From contig JAKART010000175.1 in NCBI GenBank assembly GCA_021819255.1, positions 1-5,780 on the forward strand: 5,780 bases of DNA, in the 5' to 3' direction. The position numbers and the translations under genes were made by a program. The notes under the pieces are model-generated. The model ran no database searches, was not told the DNA's origin, and saw nothing but the letters and a program-made list of their open reading frames with translations. Of the stretch, positions 1 through 5,780 are shown one piece after another. Each line of letters starts with the position of its first letter. Positions within the stretch are counted from its first letter, which is position 1. The DNA comes from Acidobacteriota bacterium. Its GTDB lineage: Bacteria > Acidobacteriota > Terriglobia > Terriglobales > Acidobacteriaceae.

Positions 1-1645
1 CCGATCTCAGGTGTTCAACAAGCGCCACTACTTCCTGCTTCCATGGATCGTCGGCGCGGTTCTTTGCGCCACGCTGGTGCAGGGCGTCACCTCCTACACC
101 CTGACGCAACTACTCTCCAAAGAAGGTCAGCGTTTGATTGCTGAGCTCCGTGTCCGGGTTCAGCGGCATGTGGGCAGACTCTCGGTCTCCTTTTACGACG
201 AGAATCGTACCGGCACATTGGTCGCGCGGATCATGAACGATGTCGAGGGCGTTCGGAACCTGATCGGTACGGGGATTGTGGACTTCGTCGGCGGCGTTCT
301 GACCGCCATCTTCGCGTTTGCTTACCTGATGTACGTCTCAGTGAGCATGACGCTGCTGGCGGCCGTGGTGATGACGGCCTTTGCGCTGGTGCTGCAAAGG
401 GCCTTCAAGACCATTCGCCCGATCTTTCGGGAGAGGGCCAAGATCAACGCCGAGGTGACGGGCCGTCTTACGGAGTCTCTGGGAGGGGTGCGCGTGGTGA
501 AGGGTTATCACGCGGAAGAGAGCGAGTCAAAGGTCTTTGCCGGCGGGGTCGCCCGGCTGCTTCAGAATGTGATCAGCTCGCTGACGGCGCAGTCTTTGAT
601 GACGCTCTCCTCCACAGTGATTCTGGGCATCGTGGGAGCGCTGGTGATGTATATGGGAGCGCATCTTAATGCGGCAGGCAAGCTCACCGCAGGCGGTTAC
701 TTTTCCTATGTGATGATGCTCGCCTTCATGACCGCGCCGGTGGTGCAACTGGTGGCCATCGGCACGCAACTGACGGAGGCGATGGCCGGCCTGGACCGCA
801 CGCGCGAGATCATGGCTGAGATGGAGGAGGACATCCATCCGTCCCGCCGGCTGGAACTCGGAACGCTGACGGGCGATGTTCACTTTGACGATGTCAGCTT
901 CTCCTACACGGCTGGTAAGCCGGTCCTTCACAATATCAACTTCGTGGCTCCGCATGGAACGGTGACCGCCCTGGTGGGTTCCAGCGGCTCCGGCAAGTCC
1001 ACGATGATCTCCCTCATCTGCGGCTTTCACACTGCCGAATCCGGGGCTGTGCTTGTCGATGGCCATGATCTGGCTGCGGTGAGGCTCTCCAGCTATCGCA
1101 AGCAACTGGGCGTGGTGCTCCAGGAGACATTTCTTTTTGATGGCACCATCCGCGAGAACGTGAAGTTCTCCCGCCCCGAGGCCGATGAAGAGAGGTTTCT
1201 CCAGGCGTGCAGGATCGCGCGAGTGGACGAGTTCGCCGAACGTTTTGCCGAGGGTTACGACACGGTGGTTGGCGAGCGTGGCGTGAAGCTCTCCGGAGGG
1301 CAGCGCCAGCGGCTCTCGATTGCGCGCGCCATCCTGGCCGACCCGCGGATTCTGATTCTGGACGAAGCTACCAGTTCTCTGGATTCGGAGTCCGAGGCCC
1401 TGATCCAGCATGGCCTTAGCTACCTGATGCAGGGCCGGACGACCTTTGTGATCGCTCATCGGCTCTCCACCATCCGGCGCGCCGACCAGATTCTGGTCGT
1501 CGAGGAGGGACGTATTGTGGAGCGCGGGGATCATGAGACGCTCTATCAGCTCAACGGCCGATACCGCGACCTGTATGACCGCCAGCACAACCTGGAAGCA
1601 AATCTTTTCCTGGCTCCTGGTGAGGGCGATACGATTCCCGCGTGA
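1..1645 (+). CDS. ABC exporter half-transporter (permease + ATPase), 5' end outside window
   Basis: ATP-driven exporter subunit of the MsbA/multidrug type, which acts as a homo- or heterodimer in the cytoplasmic membrane. The substrate cannot be read from the sequence. The frame is open to the left edge. A GTG at 11 is possible but unlikely to be the true start: counting residues from it, the first helix (about 10-30) precedes the intracellular-loop motif SFYDENRTG (60-68), so it corresponds to TM2 of the family and TM1 is missing. Further membrane segments lie near 88-108, 111-128, 200-218 and 233-252. The ATPase domain is complete: A-loop Tyr299, Walker A GSSGSGKST (323-331), Q-loop Gln371, signature LSGGQ (427-431), Walker B with Asp451-Glu452, D-loop SSLD (455-458), switch His483. 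All catalytic residues are intact. Family members are usually about 580-620 residues and 544 are visible, so only a few dozen are missing. A partner gene could lie upstream. It is convergent with the peptidase gene. Confidence 0.95.
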   Translation, partial: RSQVFNKRHYFLLPWIVGAVLCATLVQGVTSYTLTQLLSKEGQRLIAELRVRVQRHVGRLSVSFYDENRTGTLVARIMNDVEGVRNLIGTGIVDFVGGVLTAIFAFAYLMYVSVSMTLLAAVVMTAFALVLQRAFKTIRPIFRERAKINAEVTGRLTESLGGVRVVKGYHAEESESKVFAGGVARLLQNVISSLTAQSLMTLSSTVILGIVGALVMYMGAHLNAAGKLTAGGYFSYVMMLAFMTAPVVQLVAIGTQLTEAMAGLDRTREIMAEMEEDIHPSRRLELGTLTGDVHFDDVSFSYTAGKPVLHNINFVAPHGTVTALVGSSGSGKSTMISLICGFHTAESGAVLVDGHDLAAVRLSSYRKQLGVVLQETFLFDGTIRENVKFSRPEADEERFLQACRIARVDEFAERFAEGYDTVVGERGVKLSGGQRQRLSIARAILADPRILILDEATSSLDSESEALIQHGLSYLMQGRTTFVIAHRLSTIRRADQILVVEEGRIVERGDHETLYQLNGRYRDLYDRQHNLEANLFLAPGEGDTIPA

Positions 1646-1670
1646 GGTCCGGGATGGCTCCATCCGGGCC
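1646..1670 (+). terminator. Hairpin directly after the ABC exporter stop codon; possible terminator
   Basis: The first base after the TGA stop begins a stem. GGTCCGG (1646-1652) pairs with CCGGGCC (1664-1670), including one T-G pair. After a bulged G at 1653, ATG (1654-1656) pairs with CAT (1661-1663), closing on the four-base loop GCTC. That makes about ten base pairs, mostly G-C. The following bases, GTAGATTCTC, have no T-run, so it is not a canonical intrinsic terminator. It may instead be a 3'-end stabilising hairpin, or act on both strands between the convergent genes. The rest of the 1646-1775 spacer shows no gene and no other strong signal. Confidence 0.4.
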
Positions 1671-1775
1671 GTAGATTCTCGTAGCGATCGTTTGATCCTT
1701 CGCTGACCGCAATGAACGGATGAAGACCTCTTGCAAGCGACCCTGGGTAACCGGAATGCTCAGACGGAGGGGCGT

Positions 1776-3869
1776 CTACTTGGAGCGGTCATCGCTCTCC
1801 ACGCCCAGTTCCCGCAGCAGAAATGCGTCGTCAAAGGCGATCTCCTTCAGGTAGTCATAGCGTCCGCTGGAGCCTCCGTGTCCGGCATCCAGATTGACTT
1901 GCAAGAGCAGAGGCGTGTCGTTCGTCTTGAGGGTGCGGAGTTTGGCTACATACTTGGCCGGCTCCCAGTACATGACCTGTGAGTCGTTCCAACTGGTCTT
2001 CACGAGCATCGCGGGGTAGGAGCCGGCGCGCAGATTGTCATAGGGCGAGTAACTGAGCATGTATTCGAAGGCCGCCTTCTCGTTGGGGTTTCCCCATTCT
2101 TCGTACTCCGCCACGGTGAGCGGCAGGGTGGCGTCCAGCATGGTGTTCATGACATCGAAAAATGGCACATGGCTGAGCACAACGCGGAAGAGATCCGGCC
2201 GCATGTTCACGACGGCGCCCATCAACAAACCTCCCGCGCTTCCTCCTTCGATCGCAACGCGCCGAGGATCGCCGTATCCCTCGCGGAGCAGAAACTCCAC
2301 GGCGGCGATGAAGTCGGTAAAGGTATTACGCTTCTGCATCATCTTGCCGGCGTCGTGCCATGGATCCCCCAACTCTCCACCGCCGCGAATATGCGCATAG
2401 GCCATCACCAGTCCACGGTCCAAAAGGGCCAGCCGGGCGGGGCTGAATCCCAAGGGAAGCGCATGTCCATAGGAGCCATAGCCATAAACATAGAGCGGCG
2501 CAGCGCCATCTTTGCGGAAGAGGTCTCGCCGGTAGACCAGAGAGACCGGAACCTCGACGCCGTCTTGGGCATGAAGCCAGAGCCGCTCTGAAGCGTACAG
2601 CGCCGCGTCAAAGCCGCCGGGAACCTCATGCTCCTTGAGGAGCGTGGACTCGCGGGTGGCCACGTCATATTCAAAGATCGAGGGCGGCCGCACCTGCGAC
2701 TGGTACGCGTAGCGGTAAGTTGTGGCCGCAAAATCTTTGTTTACGTCGCCGTCGGCCTCGTACGCGGGGTCAGGAAAGCGGATGTCGTTGTACTGCCCAG
2801 CAAGCCCATCTCCATGGAGCGAATAGACGCGCAACAAAGGTAGACCGCGCTCCCGGTAGCTGGCCACCAAAAAATCACGGAAGAGGTCGACGTCATCGAG
2901 TGGAGCGTCCTTGCGCTCCGGCAAGATCTCCATCCAGTGCTCACGTCCGGTAGCCGTCACCGGCGTCCGCATCAGCCGAAACTGCTCCGCGCCGTGGTTG
3001 GTGCGAATGTAAAGGTAGCCTTCGCGGTGATCGACGTCATACTCCTCATCGTCGACACGGACTGCAACCATGCGAAATGCCGCGCTCGGCTCGGTTGCGG
3101 GGAGCAGCCAGGCCTCGCTGGTGGTGTGGCTGCCGGACTCCAGCACAAGGTACTCGCGGTCCCGAGTTCGACCCACGGCTACATTAAAGCGTTCGTCTTC
3201 CTCGTGGAAGACTTGGGACGGAGATCTGCCCAGGGCGTGGCGGAAGACGCGATCCTGACGTTTGGTCTGCTCGTCCTCTGTGGTGTAAAAGAGTGTGGCT
3301 GAATCCGCTGCCCAGGCGATGGTTCCAACTCGCTCTGCCGTCTCCTCCAGCAAGGCTCCGGTCTGGAGATCCTTGATCGCCAGACGATATTGGCGGAATC
3401 CCGTATCGTCCGTGGTATAGGCCAGCAGCCTGCCATCCGGAGTGACGCTCATCGTGCCGATGTCCATGAATGGCCGTCCTTCCGCGAGCAGGTTCACATC
3501 CAGGATGACCGTCTCTTGTTCCGGTTTGCCGACGGGCCGCCGGCAGAAGCGTGGGTACTGCTTGCCCTTCTCGGTCCGGGTCAGATACTCCCAGGCGCCA
3601 TCACGGTAGGGAAGCGAGGCGTCATCTTCTTTGATGTGGGAGAGAATCTCGTCGTAGAGCTTTTTCTGCAACTCCTCCGTGCCCCGCATCACGGCCGCGG
3701 TATAGGCGTTTTCAGCCTCCAGGTAAGCTTGCACGCGAGGCTCCTCTTTGCGACGCATCCAGGCGTAGTCATCGCGCAGCTCCGTTCCGTGGATGGGGGT
3801 CGAGGTTGGCTCGCGCTCGGCGACAGGCGGCGCAATAGCGGCAGAGTGTGCATCGTTCATGGATTTCAT
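1776..3869 (-). CDS. ptrB: Oligopeptidase B (S9A prolyl oligopeptidase family serine peptidase)
   Basis: Serine peptidase that cleaves short peptides after Arg or Lys. It has no signal peptide and is probably cytoplasmic. Numbered from the ATG at 3881, the N-terminal HGTELRDDYAWMR (31-43) and the propeller region (about 80-430) match the family, followed by the alpha/beta hydrolase domain. The triad is Ser548 in GGSAGG (546-551), Asp633 in NDSQVMYWEPAK (632-643) and His668 in DAGHGG (665-670). The stretch EYEEWGNP (592-599) is the acidic motif of oligopeptidase B, linked to preference for basic P1 residues. It separates this protein from true prolyl oligopeptidase. Length (697-701) is normal for the family. 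I chose the ATG at 3869 because GGAGAG (minus strand, 3879-3874) sits just upstream of it. The ATG at 3881 has no ribosome site but could be a leaderless start, adding four residues. The gene is monocistronic, convergent with the ABC gene and divergent from the TPM gene. No frameshift or missing catalytic residue is visible. Confidence 0.95.
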   Translation of the reverse strand: MKSMNDAHSAAIAPPVAEREPTSTPIHGTELRDDYAWMRRKEEPRVQAYLEAENAYTAAVMRGTEELQKKLYDEILSHIKEDDASLPYRDGAWEYLTRTEKGKQYPRFCRRPVGKPEQETVILDVNLLAEGRPFMDIGTMSVTPDGRLLAYTTDDTGFRQYRLAIKDLQTGALLEETAERVGTIAWAADSATLFYTTEDEQTKRQDRVFRHALGRSPSQVFHEEDERFNVAVGRTRDREYLVLESGSHTTSEAWLLPATEPSAAFRMVAVRVDDEEYDVDHREGYLYIRTNHGAEQFRLMRTPVTATGREHWMEILPERKDAPLDDVDLFRDFLVASYRERGLPLLRVYSLHGDGLAGQYNDIRFPDPAYEADGDVNKDFAATTYRYAYQSQVRPPSIFEYDVATRESTLLKEHEVPGGFDAALYASERLWLHAQDGVEVPVSLVYRRDLFRKDGAAPLYVYGYGSYGHALPLGFSPARLALLDRGLVMAYAHIRGGGELGDPWHDAGKMMQKRNTFTDFIAAVEFLLREGYGDPRRVAIEGGSAGGLLMGAVVNMRPDLFRVVLSHVPFFDVMNTMLDATLPLTVAEYEEWGNPNEKAAFEYMLSYSPYDNLRAGSYPAMLVKTSWNDSQVMYWEPAKYVAKLRTLKTNDTPLLLQVNLDAGHGGSSGRYDYLKEIAFDDAFLLRELGVESDDRSK

Positions 3870-3873
3870 CAGG

Positions 3874-3879
3874 CTCTCC
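3874..3879 (-). promoter_or_regulatory. Shine-Dalgarno deciding the peptidase start
   Basis: On the minus strand GGAGAG lies four bases before the ATG at 3869 (six bases from GGAG to ATG). The upstream in-frame ATG at 3881 is preceded by TATCCTTTTTC and has no purine-rich site, and the in-frame ATG at 3860 is too far from the motif. This favours 3869 if translation is Shine-Dalgarno driven. Confidence 0.5.
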
Positions 3880-3886
3880 ATGAAAA

Positions 3887-3892
3887 AGGATA
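3887..3892 (-). promoter_or_regulatory. TATCCT -10-like box for the peptidase gene
   Basis: The minus strand reads TATCCT, which keeps the T-A-T and final T of TATAAT. It ends five bases before the ATG at 3881, so transcription would begin at or close to that ATG. A leader starting there would carry the GGAGAG site for the second ATG. I see no good -35 hexamer at 16-18 bases upstream; the nearest candidate, TTGATT, is too far from this box. Confidence 0.3.
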
Positions 3893-4020
3893 CAGGGTGG
3901 AAGCAAGGGAGTTGAGCGTATGGGACGGGGAAACAGAATCAAGGTCTGCGCGCCTGGGAAGGCCTCAGGTTGCCACTCGGGCATCCTGTTCGATCCGGCG
4001 TTTTGGCTGGGTTTCTGGCG

Positions 4021-4026
4021 TAGAAT
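4021..4026 (+). promoter_or_regulatory. TAGAAT -10-like box for the TPM gene, leaderless spacing
   Basis: TAGAAT matches TATAAT at five of six positions and is followed by CTTCCT and then the GTG start at 4033. The six-base gap puts the expected transcription start on or next to the start codon. No Shine-Dalgarno is present before the GTG, which fits a leaderless mRNA. The region 17 bases upstream (GCGTTT) is a poor -35 match. Confidence 0.4.
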
Positions 4027-4032
4027 CTTCCT

Positions 4033-4839
4033 GTGACCGGCGCGCGACAACTTCTGAGTTTTCTGCTGTTGTTTGTGTTTGCAAACCAAGCATTTGCAGA
4101 ATCGCCGGATAAGCTTCCCAGGCCTACCAGCTACGTCAGCGACTTTGCCGGAGTGATCGATCCCGCGTCCCGAGAGAACATCGAAGACATCGCCTGGCAG
4201 GTGTACTCACGGGCGCATGCCACCATGGAGGTGGTCACGGTGAAGTCTCTCGACGGCGAGGATATCGATTCCTGGACCACGGAGTTGGAGGATCGCTGGA
4301 AGGTGGGTCCAAAGTCCAGCGATCGTGGCGTCGTGATGGTGTTTGCCGTTCAGGACCACAAGGATAGGATTGAAGTTGGTTATGGGCTTGAGGGCATCCT
4401 GAACGATGCCAAGGTGGGCGACATCCGGCGGAGCATGAATCCGCTTTTGGAGCAGGGTCAATATGGTCCAGCGATCCAATCCGGCGTTCAGCAGATCGCG
4501 GACGTGATCGCCGCGGACGCCAACGTGGCGCTGTCTCCGCCCCAGGAGATGCCGAACCTTGCTTACCGAGAGCGGCCGGCTGAGCACCATACCAACTGGT
4601 TTGGCATCCTCTTCTTTGTGGTCATTCTGGTGCTGATGTTCCGCGGCGGCGGTGGGGGTGGCGGCTGGCTCTGGTTCCTGCTGGGCAACCTGATGGGTGG
4701 CGGCTTCGGGGGCGGCGGAGGTTTTGGCGGCGGCGACATGGGCGGCGGAGACTCCGGTGGTGGTGGTTCCGGCGGCGGGGACTTTGGCGGCGGCTTCGGC
4801 GGCGGCTCTGGTGGTGGCGGGGCCAGCGGGGATTGGTAG
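4033..4839 (+). CDS. TPM-domain (YgcG-type) exported membrane protein with glycine-rich tail
   Basis: Residues 1-22 form a signal peptide: an Arg near the start, a hydrophobic core LLSFLLLFVF and an AFA/ES cleavage site. The TPM domain spans about 34-157, with YVSDFAGVIDP at 34-44 and the hallmark VGYGLEG at 115-121. A linker follows, then a membrane segment at about 189-203, a second hydrophobic patch at 212-221, and a tail of Gly with Phe, Ser and Asp ending GASGDW, a typical YgcG-family C-terminus. The TPM domain should therefore lie outside the cytoplasm, anchored at the membrane. The role is unknown in most bacteria. Homologues in plants and cyanobacteria (TLP18.3, Psb32) act in photosystem II repair, but nothing here indicates photosynthesis. 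The start is GTG at 4033, chosen because it gives the full signal peptide and fits the -10 box; no ribosome site is visible. LemA follows on the same strand and the two are probably co-transcribed. Confidence 0.92.
   Translation: MTGARQLLSFLLLFVFANQAFAESPDKLPRPTSYVSDFAGVIDPASRENIEDIAWQVYSRAHATMEVVTVKSLDGEDIDSWTTELEDRWKVGPKSSDRGVVMVFAVQDHKDRIEVGYGLEGILNDAKVGDIRRSMNPLLEQGQYGPAIQSGVQQIADVIAADANVALSPPQEMPNLAYRERPAEHHTNWFGILFFVVILVLMFRGGGGGGGWLWFLLGNLMGGGFGGGGGFGGGDMGGGDSGGGGSGGGDFGGGFGGGSGGGGASGDW
4645..4836 (+). repeat. Low-complexity GGN-rich tract encoding the glycine tail
   Basis: The DNA is a near-continuous run of GGC and GGT triplets with some GGG and GGA, broken at about 4666-4695 by the hydrophobic patch WLWFLLGNLM and elsewhere by single Phe, Ser, Asp or Met codons. 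Because most units are triplets, gain or loss of units would usually keep frame. The reverse strand gives a proline-rich open frame that is only the mirror of this tract. Confidence 0.75.
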
Positions 4840-4845
4840 GCTGGA

Positions 4846-4862
4846 CACCCTGGCAAGGGGTG
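4846..4862 (+). other. Small hairpin between the TPM gene and lemA
   Basis: CACCC (4846-4850) pairs with GGGTG (4858-4862), extended by a T-G pair, around the loop GGCAA. It lies seven bases after the TPM stop codon and has no T-run after it, so it looks more like an intercistronic processing or stability element than a terminator. With six base pairs it could also be chance. Confidence 0.3.
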
Positions 4863-4912
4863 AATCAGGCATAAGAATCATGAAAACGATAGATGCGAAA
4901 GGGAATACATCG

Positions 4913-5497
4913 ATGAAGGCTCTTTGGGTTGTGCTTGGAGTGCTGGGTGTGTTGCTGCTGGTGGTGATCCTCACCTTTGGCAGCTATATTTCGGCGAAGA
5001 ACCAGATGGTGCAGCTCAATGAGGATGTTGACCAGACCTACTCGCAGGTGGATGTGGTGCAGCAGCGTCGTCTGGATCTGATTCCCAACCTGGTAGCCAG
5101 TGTCAAAGGTTATGTGGGCGAGGAGGAGACGGTGCTGACCAACATCGCCAATGCCCGCGCCGGCGTTCTGGCCGCCTCTTCTGACCGCGCCAGCAGCATC
5201 CAGGCCAACACCAAGCTGGATGCCGCCCTGATTCCTCTTTACCGCCTCCAGGAGGAGTATCCCGATCTGAAGGGCAACGAACAGTTCATGCGCCTGGAAG
5301 ACGAGTTGGCTGGATCGGAGAACCGGATTGCTGTGGAGCGCCAGCGCTACAACAAGGCTTTGGAGGCCTATAACGTCTATATCCGCCAGTTCCCCAACAG
5401 CATCTGGGCCAATATGGCGGGATTCCACTATCGCGACGAGTACTTTAAGGGGAATCCGGCCAACGCGACGGCTCCTACGGTCGACTTTGGAAAATAG
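4913..5497 (+). CDS. lemA: LemA family membrane-anchored protein
   Basis: LemA proteins have one N-terminal membrane helix and a long helical-bundle domain. Their biochemical role is not established. From the ATG at 4913 the protein has 194 residues, usual for the family. The hydrophobic helix spans about 4-23 (WVVLGVLGVLLLVVILTFGS). It is followed by the family signatures QVDVVQQRRLDLIPNLVASVKGY (45-67), here given in part, YPDLKGNEQF (116-125), and the conserved ENRIAVERQRYN...YN..IRQFPNS core (136-163). I chose 4913 because the helix then follows the start at once, as in relatives, and AAAGGGA lies eight bases upstream. An in-frame ATG at 4880 would add eleven polar residues (MKTIDAKGNTS) and cannot be excluded. 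The gene lies 73 bases after the TPM stop, same strand, with no obvious promoter between, so an operon is likely. The more usual order is lemA first, then the TPM gene. Confidence 0.92.
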   Translation: MKALWVVLGVLGVLLLVVILTFGSYISAKNQMVQLNEDVDQTYSQVDVVQQRRLDLIPNLVASVKGYVGEEETVLTNIANARAGVLAASSDRASSIQANTKLDAALIPLYRLQEEYPDLKGNEQFMRLEDELAGSENRIAVERQRYNKALEAYNVYIRQFPNSIWANMAGFHYRDEYFKGNPANATAPTVDFGK

Positions 5498-5499
5498 AA

Positions 5500-5532
5500 G
5501 GCCCAGCGATCCGCAAATTCGTTGCTGGAGCC
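5500..5532 (+). terminator. Hairpin after lemA; possible terminator without a T-run
   Basis: Two bases after the lemA TAG stop, GGC (5500-5502) plus CCAGCGA (5503-5509) pairs with TTGCTGG (5522-5528) plus GCC (5530-5532). There is a single bulged A at 5529 and a twelve-base loop. The ten base pairs include one G-T pair. The bases that follow, CGTGGAGCGG, contain no T-run. Two weaker hairpins lie further on: 5577-5594, followed by TTT, and GCAAGC/GCTTGC at 5601-5622. Any of these could end the TPM-lemA transcript. Confidence 0.35.
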
Positions 5533-5716
5533 CGTGGAGCGGATGGAGTCGGCCAGAGTGTTCCTTTTTGGGAGAGCGGGCTCGGCGAGTTCCGTTTGGG
5601 GCAAGCCGCAGATGAAGCTTGCAACCTTAGAACCGAGATTCGCGTCTTTCTATCTGCCATTCGCTCCTGAGTGTATCTGCCGCATAGGGAAGGGAATGCG
5701 TCCGATGCCTCACGGT

Positions 5717-5728
5717 TGCAAATTTGCA
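5717..5728. promoter_or_regulatory. Perfect 12-base palindrome TGCAAATTTGCA; candidate operator
   Basis: TGCAAATTTGCA reads the same on both strands and lies 26 bases before the ATG at 5755, between the lemA 3' hairpins and the strong ribosome site. A dyad of this size and place suits a dimeric transcription regulator. I see no convincing -10/-35 pair beside it. The wider spacer (5498-5754) holds no gene I can support. Confidence 0.35.
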
Positions 5729-5740
5729 GTGGTGTTGAGC

Positions 5741-5747
5741 AAGGAGG
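5741..5747 (+). promoter_or_regulatory. Strong Shine-Dalgarno for the next gene
   Basis: AAGGAGG is a full match to the 16S anti-Shine-Dalgarno complement and sits seven bases before the ATG at 5755. It is by far the best ribosome site in the window and fixes the start of the truncated gene. Confidence 0.8.
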
Positions 5748-5754
5748 AGATCCC

Positions 5755-5780
5755 ATGACAGGGAGATTTGCGCTTAGAGG
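5755..5780 (+). CDS. Start of a gene cut by the right edge, product unknown
   Basis: An ATG with an ideal ribosome site opens a frame reading MTGRFALR before the window ends. Eight codons are too few to name a family. The strong ribosome site and the palindrome upstream suggest a separately controlled, possibly well-expressed gene rather than a third member of the TPM-lemA operon. It lies 257 bases after lemA. Confidence 0.65.

Noticed and set aside
527..1663. 378-residue open frame on the minus strand opposite the ABC exporter
   Set aside because: It lies wholly antisense to an unmistakable transporter gene, has a His/Arg-rich composition and no recognisable domain. Long antisense frames are expected in high-GC coding DNA.
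3922..3941. TTGATT with TACGCT as a conventional -35/-10 pair for the peptidase (minus strand)
   Set aside because: The -10 matches only three of six positions. The TATCCT box nearer the start is the better candidate, though it lacks a -35.
3390..4112. 240-residue open frame on the plus strand opposite the peptidase N-terminus
   Set aside because: Antisense to oligopeptidase B and running through the divergent promoter into the TPM gene out of frame. No domain is recognisable.
4697..4879. Extension of lemA upstream to 4697 through the glycine-rich tract
   Set aside because: The extra residues are an out-of-frame reading of the TPM tail, mainly Ala and Val. Family alignment puts the start at 4913 or, less likely, 4880.
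4207..4974. Ala/Thr/His-rich minus-strand frame and an overlapping proline-rich frame at 4563-4856
   Set aside because: Both are mirrors of the TPM gene. The proline run is the complement of the glycine codons and does not indicate a real proline-rich protein.
5522..5758. 78-codon TTG-start frame whose TGA overlaps the ATG at 5755 (ATGA), resembling a coupled small gene
   Set aside because: There is no ribosome site before the TTG, the start lies inside the lemA 3' hairpin, and the composition does not look like a protein. The overlap is probably chance, since the downstream gene has its own perfect Shine-Dalgarno.

Overview
The window is high-GC bacterial chromosome, densely coding, with ordinary housekeeping and envelope genes and no mobile element, CRISPR array, tRNA or rRNA that I can see. 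The protein families and their style resemble Acidobacteriota of the Granulicella/Terriglobus/Edaphobacter kind. That assignment is an impression from the proteins, not a demonstrated placement.

Layout. (1) Positions 1-1645, plus strand: the 3' part of an ABC exporter half-transporter. The first transmembrane helix lies off the left edge, and the nucleotide-binding domain is complete. A strong hairpin follows its stop codon directly. (2) Positions 1776-3869, minus strand, convergent with the exporter: a complete oligopeptidase B (S9A serine peptidase) with an intact Ser/Asp/His triad. (3) Positions 3870-4032: a short divergent promoter region. Each flanking gene has a TAnnnT -10-like box only 5-6 nt from its first possible start codon, which suggests leaderless transcripts. 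(4) Positions 4033-4839 and 4913-5497, plus strand: a TPM-domain (YgcG-type) exported protein with a long glycine-rich tail, followed by LemA. These two families are repeatedly found together in bacteria. (5) Positions 5498-5754: a 257-base spacer holding three hairpins, a perfect 12-base palindrome and a textbook Shine-Dalgarno. These lead into a new gene whose first eight codons are visible at 5755-5780.

How the genes work together. The TPM protein and LemA are probably co-transcribed and act at the cytoplasmic membrane or envelope; their exact job is unknown. The oligopeptidase B is divergent and may share the promoter region, but nothing in the sequence ties its function to the TPM/LemA pair. 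The ABC exporter is an independent unit. I did not find a convincing undescribed system here. The points most worth checking are the paired leaderless-type starts, the two competing starts of the peptidase, the TPM-before-LemA gene order, and the palindrome in front of the last gene.
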